Shown: positions 1 to 8,811, counted from the first letter of the stretch. The stretch: 64,000 nucleotides of DNA from Halarcobacter bivalviorum (GCF_003346815.1 NZ_CP031217.1:558001-622000), one strand, 5' to 3'. The notes: generated from the sequence alone by a model not told the origin. Numbers and translations: made by a program.

Positions 1-1
1 C

Positions 2-1369
2 CTTATTATTGATGATGAGTTACTACTTTTCAAAGATTTTAATATAAAACTACAAACTACTTCAGTAAAAATCTCTTGTAAATTAAGTGATGAAATCTCA
101 GATAAATATGTACATAATTTAAGAAAAATTATAGAGCTAAATAAACTTGTATTTAAAGAGAAACTAAATGAGTTTGAAAAGAAATTTGCAACACTACTTG
201 AAGAGTTAGTTCAGTTTATTGCTGAGGTTGATTTAACAGTTTCAAATATCAAAACAGCAAAAAAATATAATTATGTTTGTCCAAAAATAGTAAAAACAAA
301 AGATGATGAAAACTTTTTAGAACTAATAGACTTAAGACATCCAATTATTGAAGCAAATGAAGAGCAGGGAATTTATGTACCAAATGATATTATCTTAGGG
401 GAGTTATCCCTTTCAAAAGATGAGTTTAAAAATAATGTAATTATTAAAAACTCAAACCCTGTAAATATTTATAATAATAAAATGCATGGAGTTTTACTTT
501 ATGGTATAAACTCTTCTGGTAAATCTTCACTTATGAAATCAATTGGTATAGCAGTTATTTTAGCTCAAGCAGGTTTTTATGTACCTTGTAAGTCAATGAG
601 ATTTTCTATTTTTGATTCTGTTTTTACAAGAATAAGTGGAGCTGATAATATAGCAAAAGGACTTTCATCTTTTGCAGTAGAGATGCTTGAACTAAAAAAT
701 ATATTTAATAGAGCTACAAAACAATCTTTAATCTTAGGAGATGAGATTTCTCATAGTACAGAAACAATGAGTGGTTTATCTATTGTTGCAAGTGCTATTT
801 TAAAGTTAGCAAAACTTGAATCAATCTTTGTTTTTGCAACACATCTTCATCAACTTCCAGAGATTAAAGAGATTGAAAATCTTAAAAATATAATTCCACT
901 TCATCTTTCTGTGATGTATCAAGATGAGGAAGATAAGCTTATTTTTGATAGAAAATTAAAATATGGAAGTGGTTCATCAATGTATGGATTAGAGTATGCT
1001 AAATCACTCCATATGGATAGAGAGTTCTTAAGCGTTGCAAATGAGATAAGAAAACGATTAACAGATGATTACGATAAGATAGAGAGACTTACTCAAAAGA
1101 AAACCTCTAAATACAATAAAGATTTATTTGCCTCTACTTGTATTATTTGTGGAAGAGCTTGTGATGATGTACACCATATCAAAGAACAAGCAAGAGCAAA
1201 TAAAGATGGTTTTATAGGTCATATAAATCAAAACCATAAATATAATCTAATACCGCTTTGTAAACTTCATCATAAAATGGTACATGAGGGTAAAATCAAT
1301 GTAAATGGTTTTGTGGCAACTTCAAAAGGGTTAGAGCTTCATTATACTATGGCTGAAGAGCAAGAGTAA
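2..1369 (+). CDS. MutS7-type MutS ATPase with C-terminal HNH nuclease (5' truncated)
   Basis: The reading frame is open from the first bases, so the gene starts upstream of the window. The visible part is the end of the MutS core, the ATPase domain and a nuclease domain. A Walker A loop (GINSSGKSS, near 503-529) is followed by a Walker B-like stretch (LILGDEIS) and the ATH motif of MutS ATPases. The last ~60 residues carry CxxC, DxHH, an Asn, then LCxxHH and a further His, an HNH endonuclease pattern. MutS fused to HNH is the MutS7 architecture, known from Campylobacterota, octocoral mitochondria and some giant viruses. A role in mismatch binding plus nicking is inferred from the family. It could not be the canonical MutS1, which lacks this domain. 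Confidence 0.9.
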   Translation, partial: LIIDDELLLFKDFNIKLQTTSVKISCKLSDEISDKYVHNLRKIIELNKLVFKEKLNEFEKKFATLLEELVQFIAEVDLTVSNIKTAKKYNYVCPKIVKTKDDENFLELIDLRHPIIEANEEQGIYVPNDIILGELSLSKDEFKNNVIIKNSNPVNIYNNKMHGVLLYGINSSGKSSLMKSIGIAVILAQAGFYVPCKSMRFSIFDSVFTRISGADNIAKGLSSFAVEMLELKNIFNRATKQSLILGDEISHSTETMSGLSIVASAILKLAKLESIFVFATHLHQLPEIKEIENLKNIIPLHLSVMYQDEEDKLIFDRKLKYGSGSSMYGLEYAKSLHMDREFLSVANEIRKRLTDDYDKIERLTQKKTSKYNKDLFASTCIICGRACDDVHHIKEQARANKDGFIGHINQNHKYNLIPLCKLHHKMVHEGKINVNGFVATSKGLELHYTMAEEQE

Positions 1370-1386
1370 AGTTTAGGCTTTACTCT
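1363..1386. terminator. Hairpin between converging genes
   Basis: A perfect 9-bp stem (AGAGTAAAG/CTTTACTCT) with a 6-nt loop overlaps the stop of the MutS7 gene and abuts the stop of the HPP gene. It probably ends transcription from both sides, although the T-run is weak. Confidence 0.5.
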
Positions 1387-1896
1387 TTATATCCAGTAGT
1401 TTGGATAGACTCTTTTTTTGTGTAAATTGTTATAAAGAACACCAACTAAAATTATAATCATAGCCCCTAAAGCAGTAGGTAAGAATAGGAAATCCCAAGA
1501 AGCACCCATTAAGAATACTATAACAGGATTTGAACCTGCTGGAGGATGAACTGTTCTAGTAAGTAACATCATGGCAACTGCAGAGGCTAAAGCTAAGGCT
1601 AAACTCCACCAATAATCTCCCACAAAATGGAAAAAGAATAATCCCATAAATGTAGAAATTACATGTCCAAAAAAGATATTTCTTGGTTGAGAGAAGGGAC
1701 TCTCACTAAATCCAAATAGTAAAACACAAGTTGCTCCAAATGAACCCATGATAAAGATATTTTCATAACTATTTGTTAAGTAAGCAACAACTGATATTGC
1801 AATAAATGCACCAATAAAAGCAAAGGCAACCTCAATAGCCTCTACTTTTGGGGGAAGTTCTGCCTTATTTCCTTTTATTTTTTTTATATAACTCAT
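1387..1896 (-). CDS. HPP family inner-membrane protein
   Basis: A 169-residue protein with about four hydrophobic membrane segments and the family motif VHPPAGSNP near residues 116-124. HPP proteins are integral membrane proteins; some plant and cyanobacterial members have been linked to nitrite transport, but the bacterial role is largely unknown. It lies 53 bp downstream of a TetR-type regulator on the same strand. The gap contains a palindrome that matches one in front of the regulator, so it is probably the regulated target. Substrate unknown. Confidence 0.85.
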   Translation of the reverse strand: MSYIKKIKGNKAELPPKVEAIEVAFAFIGAFIAISVVAYLTNSYENIFIMGSFGATCVLLFGFSESPFSQPRNIFFGHVISTFMGLFFFHFVGDYWWSLALALASAVAMMLLTRTVHPPAGSNPVIVFLMGASWDFLFLPTALGAMIIILVGVLYNNLHKKRVYPNYWI

Positions 1897-1915
1897 AAAA
1901 TTCTCCTATATCAAA

Positions 1916-1929
1916 CAAACGATTGTTTG
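1916..1929. promoter_or_regulatory. Probable TetR operator in front of the HPP gene
   Basis: Inverted repeat CAAAC-GATT-GTTTG in the 53-bp gap between the tetR-type gene and the HPP gene. It differs by one spacer base from the site at 2510-2523. Two near-identical palindromes flanking a TetR gene are the usual pattern for autoregulation plus control of a neighbour. Confidence 0.7.
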
Positions 1930-1949
1930 GTTAAAAGGGCAAAAAAAAT

Positions 1950-2501
1950 TTAAACCTTAGCTAATAGTTTTTTTCCTATTTCTAAAAGTCTATTTTTATT
2001 GTTTGTAAGATTAAACATTATAATTGAACCCTGCAGTGTACAAATATATTCATATGCTAAATCTTCAGCCTCTTTTTTAGAATATTTCTCTTCTAATATT
2101 TTGGCTAAACACTCTTCCCAAACTTTAAAATAATCAACAATAATAGCTTTATACTCTTCATTTTGACTAGAAACTTCAGTTGCTAAGTTTGCTAATAAAC
2201 AACCTCCATTACTATTTAAAAAGTACTCATCTGTTTTTGCAACTATCTTTTTTAGTTTCTCTTTTGTAGATAGTGCTTCATCTTTTATTGAAAAAATATT
2301 TTTATCAAAGTATTCACTTATATATTTAAGTGCTTCAAGTCCTATCTCATCTTTATTTTTAAAATGGTGATAGATACTTCCTTTTATTAAACCACACTCA
2401 TCTGCAATATTTGCCATTGAAGTATTGTAGAAACCTTGTGTTTTAAAAAGGCTAATTGCTTTGTTTAATATCTCTTCTTTAGATGTTTTTTTTATTGCCA
2501 T
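1950..2501 (-). CDS. TetR/AcrR family transcriptional regulator
   Basis: 183 residues. The N-terminal ~50 residues are a typical TetR helix-turn-helix (TSMANIADECGLIKGSIYHHFKNKDEI), and the rest is the helical ligand-binding and dimer domain. The C-terminal part contains Cys residues (for example in GGCLLAN), as in the TetR_C_6-like group. Palindromes lie just upstream of its own start and downstream before the HPP gene, so it probably represses both. The inducer cannot be told from sequence. Confidence 0.9.
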   Translation of the reverse strand: MAIKKTSKEEILNKAISLFKTQGFYNTSMANIADECGLIKGSIYHHFKNKDEIGLEALKYISEYFDKNIFSIKDEALSTKEKLKKIVAKTDEYFLNSNGGCLLANLATEVSSQNEEYKAIIVDYFKVWEECLAKILEEKYSKKEAEDLAYEYICTLQGSIIMFNLTNNKNRLLEIGKKLLAKV

Positions 2502-2509
2502 ATTTTTCC

Positions 2510-2523
2510 CAAACGATGGTTTG
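2510..2523. promoter_or_regulatory. Probable TetR operator (autoregulation)
   Basis: Inverted repeat CAAAC-GATG-GTTTG, 9 bp upstream of the tetR-type start codon. It matches 13 of 14 bases of the site at 1916-1929. Confidence 0.7.
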
Positions 2524-2558
2524 ATAAAATTGTATCACTTTTTGATTCTAATGTCAAA

Positions 2559-3878
2559 TCAATCTTCTTGCACTTCAGGTAATTGTTTTGCTAAATAAAT
2601 AGCTAATAGCCCTACAAGAGACAATACAAGGATTATTCCACCCAGTCCTATAAAAGAACTAAGTGTTCCAATAAGACCACTTAAAAGTAAGATAAAGCCT
2701 ATTAAAGTATTACTTACAGCAACGTAGTCTGTTCTTTTATTTCCTTCTGCTAAATCAGTAATATAAGTTTTTCTACCTATTCTAATACCTTGATATCCAA
2801 TACTTAAAATAAAATAGATAATAGGCATAATCCAAATGATAGAAAATAATTCTTTATAAAAAAAGTCAATGAAGACTACGACAAATCCAACTGTTGTTGC
2901 AATAGTTGCTCCTATAATCATAACTTTTTTACTAGATACATCAGAGAATTTACCCCAAAAGTTTGCAGATAACAGATCAGCTAAACCACTTGAAAGAATA
3001 AAAAGACCTAAAAGGTAAGCATTTGCATCACTATTTTGTTGAGCTATGATTACAAAAAAAGGTGCAGATAAAACAGAACAAAGAAACAGAGCTCTTGTAA
3101 TCACAAATAGTCTAAAAGGTTTATCAGTTTTTAAAATACCAAGTTTACTTATTGCTACAGTAAAAGCATTTCCTCCACCATCAGTTTCCCCAGGAAATTC
3201 TTTAATTTGAAGATAAATTATAGAAGCTAATATCCAAAAGAATCCTGCAAGTGAAAGTAAAACCCCAAAGTTTTGAGCTGAAAATGGTTTCTCACCATTT
3301 AATAAAAAATAGACTCCAAGTACCACAACAAGTAAACCAGCAAGCATAGCAGATAAGCCGTTTAATGCGCCACGTCTAGTTTTAGGAATAGTTTTCCCTA
3401 CTACATCTTTTGCAGCAACAGAGCATAAGCCCCTTGCTAAACTCATTGCAATAAGTAAAGCAATGATTGCAAGTCCCGCACTTAAACCTTCCATATTCCA
3501 AGCTACAAGAGCAATACCAAACATACATAAAGCTTGTAAGAAAGTCCCTAAAGACCAAACCCATTTTCTAATGGGGAGTTTTCTAACATATGCAGCTATA
3601 AACAGCTGTGGAAGTAAAGAACCTGATTCTTTTATTGGAACTAAAAAACTAATAAGAAATAATGGAACATTTAAACTCTCCATTATCCAAGGTAAGACAA
3701 CTTTTGCATTTGCAACAGCATCTGCAAGTTTATTAAAAAAGTAAGAAATAATAGTAAGAAGGAAGTTACCAGGTACTACCTTGCAAGCCCTTTCATCAAT
3801 AGCTTTACAAACTCTGGCATCTTCTTCATTTACAAGTTTATTGTAAATACTATCAGAATTGATTTTTTTTAAAGGCAT
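2559..3878 (-). CDS. MFS transporter, substrate unknown
   Basis: 439 residues with about 12 hydrophobic segments and the cytoplasmic loop signature RRGALNGLSAML after the central helices, consistent with a major facilitator superfamily permease. The N-terminal ~40 residues are charged and precede the first membrane helix. It follows hisA by 11 bp on the same strand, so it may be co-transcribed with the histidine genes, but nothing in the sequence names a substrate. The tetR gene starts 57 bp beyond its stop. Confidence 0.85.
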   Translation of the reverse strand: MPLKKINSDSIYNKLVNEEDARVCKAIDERACKVVPGNFLLTIISYFFNKLADAVANAKVVLPWIMESLNVPLFLISFLVPIKESGSLLPQLFIAAYVRKLPIRKWVWSLGTFLQALCMFGIALVAWNMEGLSAGLAIIALLIAMSLARGLCSVAAKDVVGKTIPKTRRGALNGLSAMLAGLLVVVLGVYFLLNGEKPFSAQNFGVLLSLAGFFWILASIIYLQIKEFPGETDGGGNAFTVAISKLGILKTDKPFRLFVITRALFLCSVLSAPFFVIIAQQNSDANAYLLGLFILSSGLADLLSANFWGKFSDVSSKKVMIIGATIATTVGFVVVFIDFFYKELFSIIWIMPIIYFILSIGYQGIRIGRKTYITDLAEGNKRTDYVAVSNTLIGFILLLSGLIGTLSSFIGLGGIILVLSLVGLLAIYLAKQLPEVQED

Positions 3879-3889
3879 TTTTATCCTTT

Positions 3890-4597
3890 TTATAAGGCTT
3901 TAAATCCTTCTTCTAAGTCAAGTGTACCTTCATAGAATGCTTTTCCTACAATTACACCTGCAATATTTCCATTTGCTTTACAGTTCGTGATATCATTGAT
4001 ATCTTTTACTCCACCAGAAGCTATTGTATCAACACCTGATGCAAGTGCAATCTCTTCTGTAAACTCTACATTTACCCCACAAAGCATTCCGTCTTTTGAA
4101 ATATCAGTACAAATAATTGCTTCAACACCAGCATTTGCAAACTCACGTGCTAAATCAGTTGCTTTCATAGTTGATACTTCTGCCCAACCTTCAACTGCAA
4201 CCATTCCATTCATAGCATCAATTCCAACAGCAATTGGATATTTACTTGCCATATCTTTTACAAATTGTGGATCTTTTACTGCAATTGAACCTAATATAAG
4301 TCTATCAATTCCAAGCTCAACATACATTTTGATAGTCTCTTCATCTCTGATTCCACCACCAACTTCGATTTTTAGATTACAGTTCTCTTTGATTTTTTTT
4401 ATTTGTTCTAAGTTTGCTGGTTCACCTTTAAATGCACCATTTAAATCAACAACGTGAACCCATTTACTTCCTAATTCTTCAAATCTTTTTGCAACTTGCC
4501 AAGGCTCATCTGAATAGATTTTTGCACTATCCATAAGTCCTTTACTAAGTCTTACTGCTTTTCCATCTTTAAGATCGATTGCTGGTAAAATATCCAT
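3890..4597 (-). CDS. hisA: Phosphoribosylformimino-AICAR-P isomerase HisA
   Basis: 235 residues, the normal HisA length, and a (beta/alpha)8 barrel. It catalyses the Amadori-type isomerisation of ProFAR to PRFAR in histidine synthesis. Visible signatures: [17 protein letters not shown] with the catalytic Asp near residue 8, the phosphate-binding VGGGIRD, GTDISKDG-like [11 protein letters not shown] with the second Asp, and the phosphate loop ASGGVKD. It lies 12 bp downstream of hisH, which makes the ammonia-donating subunit of the next enzyme. hisF is not in the window. Confidence 0.97.
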   Translation of the reverse strand: MDILPAIDLKDGKAVRLSKGLMDSAKIYSDEPWQVAKRFEELGSKWVHVVDLNGAFKGEPANLEQIKKIKENCNLKIEVGGGIRDEETIKMYVELGIDRLILGSIAVKDPQFVKDMASKYPIAVGIDAMNGMVAVEGWAEVSTMKATDLAREFANAGVEAIICTDISKDGMLCGVNVEFTEEIALASGVDTIASGGVKDINDITNCKANGNIAGVIVGKAFYEGTLDLEEGFKAL

Positions 4598-4609
4598 ATC
4601 TTTTCCCTA

Positions 4610-5221
4610 TTATTTAATATTCATAAAATTTTTAAGTATTTTTAATCCATTATCGTGTGATTTTTCTGGATGTGGTTGAAAACCATAGATGTTCTCTTTA
4701 TGTACCGCACTTACAAAATCATATCCATACTCTGTAGTTCCTATTACATTTTTAGGATCTGTAACTGCATGGTATGAGTGTACAAAATAAAGGTATGGAT
4801 TTGCTAATCCTTCAAATAGTGTGTGTTCATTTGAAGTTTTAATTACATTCCAACCCATATGAGGAACTTTTGTATCTTCATGCATTTTTGATTTATCAAA
4901 TTTTACAACTTTTCCATCTACTAAACCTAAACCTTTATGTTCTCCAAACTCTTCAGAGCTTTCAAAAAGAAGTTGCATACCAAGGCAAATACCAATCATT
5001 GGTTTTCCACTTTTAGCAAATTCATAAATAGCTTCTTTCATTCCAGTTTGATTAAGATGTTCCATTGCATCACCAAAAGCACCAACCCCTGGTAAAATGA
5101 TTCTGTCAAAATTTTTTAAATCATTTGGGTCTTTTACAAAAGAAGCTTTGGCATCAACTAAATGACATGCATTGTAAACGCTAGCAAGATTTCCCATATT
5201 GTAGTCGATAATTCCAACCAA
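4610..5221 (-). CDS. hisH: Imidazole glycerol phosphate synthase glutaminase subunit HisH
   Basis: 203 residues, a class I glutamine amidotransferase that supplies ammonia to HisF in histidine synthesis. The nucleophile elbow GICLGMQLLF holds the catalytic Cys, and HPEKSH near the C-terminus provides His and Glu. The oxyanion region LPGVGAFGDAM is intact. It is followed closely by hisA on the same strand. The upstream ComF-like gene ends 30 bp before its start. Confidence 0.97.
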   Translation of the reverse strand: MVGIIDYNMGNLASVYNACHLVDAKASFVKDPNDLKNFDRIILPGVGAFGDAMEHLNQTGMKEAIYEFAKSGKPMIGICLGMQLLFESSEEFGEHKGLGLVDGKVVKFDKSKMHEDTKVPHMGWNVIKTSNEHTLFEGLANPYLYFVHSYHAVTDPKNVIGTTEYGYDFVSAVHKENIYGFQPHPEKSHDNGLKILKNFMNIK

Positions 5222-5251
5222 AATTATATCCTTTAAAAAAATGAGATTATA

Positions 5252-5821
5252 CTAAATTTTTGCATCAGCTAGGGTTAAAGAAAATAAAACTTGGTTATTT
5301 TTTTCTTCACAAGCTTTTTTTGCTTCAAGAATAGTTGTTCCTGTAGTTATTAAATCATCCACCAAAATAATACTCTTATTTGACACTTTAATATCAAACT
5401 TTTTTTTGTTCTTTTTTCTAAATTTTAAATCTCTTCCTGCATATTTAACTATATTTGTTGCTTTACATTTTCCATAAAGAGGTTTTATATATTTTGATTC
5501 TAAATGTTTTGATAAAATTGCTGTCTGGGAAAATTCATGCCTTGTGTGTTCATCTATTCCTATAGAATAAATCAACTCTTTATATTTGAAATTTTTTGCA
5601 AATTTACTAAAAGATAGTTTTGCCAAAATATTAAAAACTCTATCTCCATGAAAATAGTATTTTGAAGTTAAAAACTCTTCTATCTCTGAAAAAGAGTAAA
5701 AGCAGTAATTAAAAAACCCTTTTTCTAACTCTCTTTTATAAAAAGAAGGCTTTAAGAGTTTTTTTTGACAAGTTTTACAAAAAATATTAAAACTATAACT
5801 TTCACATATAAGACATTTCAT
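5252..5821 (-). CDS. ComF family phosphoribosyltransferase-like protein
   Basis: 189 residues. The N-terminus has CxxC pairs (CLICESYSFNIFCKTCQ), the zinc-ribbon-like start of ComF proteins. The C-terminal half is a type I phosphoribosyltransferase fold with the PRPP loop IILVDDLITTGTT. ComF members take part in natural transformation in several bacteria. Here the role is inferred from the family only. It is the first gene of the leftward hisH-hisA run and lies divergent from the arsR-type gene. Confidence 0.85.
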   Translation of the reverse strand: MKCLICESYSFNIFCKTCQKKLLKPSFYKRELEKGFFNYCFYSFSEIEEFLTSKYYFHGDRVFNILAKLSFSKFAKNFKYKELIYSIGIDEHTRHEFSQTAILSKHLESKYIKPLYGKCKATNIVKYAGRDLKFRKKNKKKFDIKVSNKSIILVDDLITTGTTILEAKKACEEKNNQVLFSLTLADAKI

Positions 5822-5878
5822 AATATTTAATATTATAACTTTTTGATTTATAAACTAATAAAGTTTTAAGTTTGAATA

Positions 5879-5902
5879 ACATATGATTACTTATTCATAT
5901 GT
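5879..5902. promoter_or_regulatory. ArsR/SmtB-type operator
   Basis: Perfect inverted repeat with 8-bp arms ACATATGA and TCATATGT around an 8-bp spacer, 20 bp upstream of the arsR-type start codon. The ATATGA...TCATAT core matches the known operator pattern of SmtB/CadC/ZiaR repressors. It probably controls the arsR-cadA pair. Confidence 0.8.
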
Positions 5903-5922
5903 ACATATAAAAAGGAATTAAT

Positions 5923-6264
5923 ATGAGTAATAAGTGTTGTGATCATTCAAACGAAGTAGAAAAAGTAAAAAAGACATTAATAGAAGAAGAGACTCTATAC
6001 GATGTAGCGGAGCTTTTTAAAGCTTTTGCAGATACAACAAGAATAAAAATCATCTCAGTATTAAAAGAAGAAGAGTTATGTGTAGGAGCTATAAGTGAAC
6101 TTATAAATGTAAGTCAATCAGCAGTTTCTCATCAATTAAGAGTATTAAAAAATTCTAAAATTGTTAAACCTAGACGTGAAGGAAAACAGATTTATTATTC
6201 TCTTGATGATGAACACATTAAAAAAATCTATGATATGGGATTAGAACATATCATAAAAGGCTAA
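5923..6264 (+). CDS. ArsR/SmtB family metal-responsive repressor
   Basis: 113 residues with a winged helix: SELINVSQSAVSHQLRVLKNSKIV is the recognition region. Metal ligands are suggested by the N-terminal CCDH (residues 5-8), by ELCVGA in alpha-3, and by DxH plus a later His in the last helix (SLDDEHIKKIYDMGLEH), the alpha-5 zinc site of SmtB. The fourth alpha-5 ligand (Glu in SmtB) appears to be Lys here. Typical RBS (AAGGA). It starts the operon with the P-type ATPase 12 bp downstream, and a perfect operator palindrome lies just upstream. It is most likely a Zn/Cd/Pb sensor that represses the pump. Confidence 0.9.
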   Translation: MSNKCCDHSNEVEKVKKTLIEEETLYDVAELFKAFADTTRIKIISVLKEEELCVGAISELINVSQSAVSHQLRVLKNSKIVKPRREGKQIYYSLDDEHIKKIYDMGLEHIIKG

Positions 6265-6276
6265 GAGGAATAATCT

Positions 6277-8469
6277 ATGCAAAAAGTCAAATTACAAAAC
6301 TTAGATTGTGCAAATTGTGCAGGAAAGATAGAAAAAAGATTAAATGAATTAGATGAATTATCAAATGTAAGGCTAAACTTCTCAACATCAACTTTGAGTT
6401 TTGAACAAAATACAGATGATGATTTATTAGACAAGATAGAAAAAGAGATTCAAAATATTGAAAGAGAAGTGTTTATAATAAAAGATGAAAATAGAACTCA
6501 AAGAACTTTTTGGCAACTACTTGATAAAAAGTTATTGTTTATAACAATAGTATCTATTGTAGTAACCTATATTTCATATAACTATATTCAAAATGCTAAT
6601 TTACAACTAGCTGTTTATCTAATAGCATACTTTTTAGTTGGATGGGATGTTTTATATAAAGCAGGAAAAAATCTACTAAGTGGAAAACTATTTGATGAAC
6701 ACTTTTTAATGTCAATTGCAACAATTGGTGCATTTGGGCTAGGGGAGTATGTTGAAGGTATTGCTGTAATGATATTTTATCAAGTAGGAGAGATGTTCCA
6801 AGCAGTTGCAGTAAATAATTCAAGAGATAGTATAAATTCACTTATAGATATAAAGCCAGAGTTTGCAAATGTTAAAGAGGGGGAAACAGTTGTCCAAAAA
6901 TCTCCCGATGAAGTTAAAATAGGTGACACTATATTAGTAAAAGTAGGAGAAAAAGTTCCAGTTGATGGAGTACTTTTAGATAAAACTTGCTCTTTTGATA
7001 CAAGTGCTATTACAGGGGAATTTAAACCTAAAACTGTAAAACAAGATGATGAAGTATTAAGTGGTTTTATCAATCTTTCAAATGCTACTTATATAAAAGT
7101 GCAATCTTTATATAAAGACTCAACTGTTGCAAAGATTATTGAGATGATAGAAGGGGCTAGTTCTAAAAAAGCAAAAGCAGAAAAGTTTATAACAAAATTT
7201 GCTTCAAGATATACTCCTATTGTAGTAATCCTTGCAGTGATGTTAGCTTTTATTCCACCTATGCTTATAGAAGGAGCTTTATACGCTGATTGGATTGAAA
7301 GAGCATTGGTATTTTTAGTTATCTCTTGTCCTTGTGCCTTAGTTGTATCTATTCCTCTGTCATTTTTCTCTGCTATTGGAGCAGTATCAAAAAGAGGTGT
7401 TTTAGTTAAAGGTGCAAACTACATAGAAAAACTAACAGAGATAGAAAATATTATCTTTGATAAAACAGGAACACTTACTCATGGTGTATTTGAAGTAACA
7501 AAAGTAAAAGCTTTTGGTATAGACGAAGATGAGCTTTTAAAAGTAGCTGCTTATGTAGAGAGTTTTTCAACTCATCCAATTGCAAAATCAATTGTCTCTT
7601 CATATGGTAAAGAGATTGATTCAAAAGCAATAGCTTTGCATGAAGAGTTAAGTGGTTTAGGAATAAAAGCACAAATAGATTCAAAAGAGGTTCTAGTAGG
7701 AAATGATAGATTACTAGAAAAATTTGGTGTAAAAATAGATGAGAATATAGAAGAAGAGTTAAATGTAGTATTTATCTCTATTAACTCAAAATTTGCAGGT
7801 TATATTGTAGTAAGTGATATTATAAAAGTAGAAGCAAAAGAGGTAATAGCTGAACTTAAAAATTTAGGTATTGAAAAGACATATATGCTTACAGGAGATA
7901 AAAAAGAGGTTGCCCTTAATGTGGCAAACTATTTAGGTATAGATGAAGTTAAATATGAACTTTTACCACAAGATAAGTTATCAAACTTTGAAATTATAAA
8001 AAAAGATACAAACAAGGTTACTGCTTTTGTAGGTGATGGTATCAATGATGCTCCAACACTTGCTAATTCTGATGTAGGTTTTGCTATGGGTGGCGTTGGT
8101 AGTGATATTGCTGTTAAGTCTGCTGATGTTGTAATTTTAAATGATAATATCAAATCAATAAGTGATGCAATTAAAATTGCTAAAAAAACAAAAGTAGTTG
8201 TGTACCAAAATATTGTATTTATCATGGCTATTAAAGTTGCTTTCTTAGTACTTGGAGCTGGAGCAATGATTAGTATGAAAGAGGCAATTTTTGCTGATGT
8301 GGGAGTTGCATTATTGGCAATTTTCAATTCAATGAGAATACTTAGAACTATAAAAGATAAACCAAAAGAATCAGTATGTGAAGATAACTCTTGTTCTACT
8401 GAAGTAAAAAGTGAGAAGAAGAAAGAAGAGGCTACAAGTTGTTGTAGTGGAAGTTCTTGTTGTTCTTAG
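6277..8469 (+). CDS. Zn/Cd/Pb-type P1B ATPase (CadA/ZntA-like efflux pump)
   Basis: 730 residues. Order: heavy-metal-associated domain (1-67) with DCANC at 10-14; membrane helices; actuator motif near DTSAITGE; membrane CPC at 351-353; phosphorylation motif DKTGT with Asp395; the HP motif in STHPIAKS; TGD and GDGINDAP hinge motifs; final helices with Lys in MAIKVAF and Asp in ADVG. CPC plus these Lys and Asp is the P1B-2 (Zn/Cd/Pb) signature, and Cu pumps differ there. The last ~30 residues form a Cys-rich tail (CEDNSCS...SCCSGSSCCS). It sits behind the ArsR-type repressor and is probably derepressed by metal. Confidence 0.93.
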   Translation: MQKVKLQNLDCANCAGKIEKRLNELDELSNVRLNFSTSTLSFEQNTDDDLLDKIEKEIQNIEREVFIIKDENRTQRTFWQLLDKKLLFITIVSIVVTYISYNYIQNANLQLAVYLIAYFLVGWDVLYKAGKNLLSGKLFDEHFLMSIATIGAFGLGEYVEGIAVMIFYQVGEMFQAVAVNNSRDSINSLIDIKPEFANVKEGETVVQKSPDEVKIGDTILVKVGEKVPVDGVLLDKTCSFDTSAITGEFKPKTVKQDDEVLSGFINLSNATYIKVQSLYKDSTVAKIIEMIEGASSKKAKAEKFITKFASRYTPIVVILAVMLAFIPPMLIEGALYADWIERALVFLVISCPCALVVSIPLSFFSAIGAVSKRGVLVKGANYIEKLTEIENIIFDKTGTLTHGVFEVTKVKAFGIDEDELLKVAAYVESFSTHPIAKSIVSSYGKEIDSKAIALHEELSGLGIKAQIDSKEVLVGNDRLLEKFGVKIDENIEEELNVVFISINSKFAGYIVVSDIIKVEAKEVIAELKNLGIEKTYMLTGDKKEVALNVANYLGIDEVKYELLPQDKLSNFEIIKKDTNKVTAFVGDGINDAPTLANSDVGFAMGGVGSDIAVKSADVVILNDNIKSISDAIKIAKKTKVVVYQNIVFIMAIKVAFLVLGAGAMISMKEAIFADVGVALLAIFNSMRILRTIKDKPKESVCEDNSCSTEVKSEKKKEEATSCCSGSSCCS

Positions 8470-8475
8470 AGGTAT

Positions 8476-8499
8476 GATACTTTTTTTATAAAAAGTATC
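8476..8499 (+). terminator. Terminator after the P-type ATPase
   Basis: 10-bp stem GATACTTTTT/AAAAAGTATC with a 4-nt loop, 6 bp past the stop codon. The T-run lies inside the stem, so its strength is uncertain. Confidence 0.5.
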
Positions 8500-8509
8500 G
8501 CAAAAAAGC

Positions 8510-8644
8510 GTGAGCAGAGATAAAAATGACGCTATAAAAATTTTAAAATATAGAAATTAAAAAACTCAGCCTAAAGGCTTCGAACAGTTTTAATTTCTTA
8601 TATATTTTATGCATTTTTAATTAACGCTATTTTTAAATGCTCAC
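8510..8644. repeat. Nested inverted repeat, function unknown
   Basis: Outer arms GTGAGCA (8510-8516) and TGCTCAC (8638-8644) enclose a second stem, GAAATTAAAA-A-ACT (8553-8566) with AGTTTTAATTTC (8586-8597). That stem in turn encloses AGCC-TAAA-GGCT (8568-8579). No convincing ORF. It could fold as RNA on either strand or be a copy of a dispersed repeat. Confidence 0.5.
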
Positions 8645-8732
8645 AATTCAAGATAGTTTGGATTTTTAGATTTTATTTGTTGAGATTGATATTTAAAAAG
8701 TAAAAATTTAAGATTTTATGTAGATTCAAGGT

Positions 8733-8811
8733 GAAGAGGGTTGTTGAGTATAGAAGCTTAGTAAACTAAGTGACTATACGAAACCGTTCCTCTTCAACGC
8801 AGAAGATGCGT
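8733..8811. repeat. Compound hairpin downstream of lepA
   Basis: Arms GAAGAGG (8733-8739) and CCTCTTC (8789-8795) enclose GTATAG-aag-CTTAGT-aa-ACTAAG-tga-CTATAC (8748-8779), a symmetric stem with an internal loop. A second small hairpin, ACGCA-GAAGA-TGCGT, sits at 8797-8811, right after the lepA stop. On the minus strand this is the lepA 3' untranslated region. It could be a terminator/processing element or a dispersed repeat. Confidence 0.5.

Noticed and set aside
3463-3744. 93-codon plus-strand frame inside the MFS gene
   Set aside because: It lies opposite a well-supported transporter gene, has no RBS and is of low complexity, a shadow of the real frame.
8551-8600. Short minus-strand frame in the gap between the metal pump and lepA
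   Set aside because: The peptide is made by the arms of a hairpin, has no RBS or clear start, and is broken by stops.
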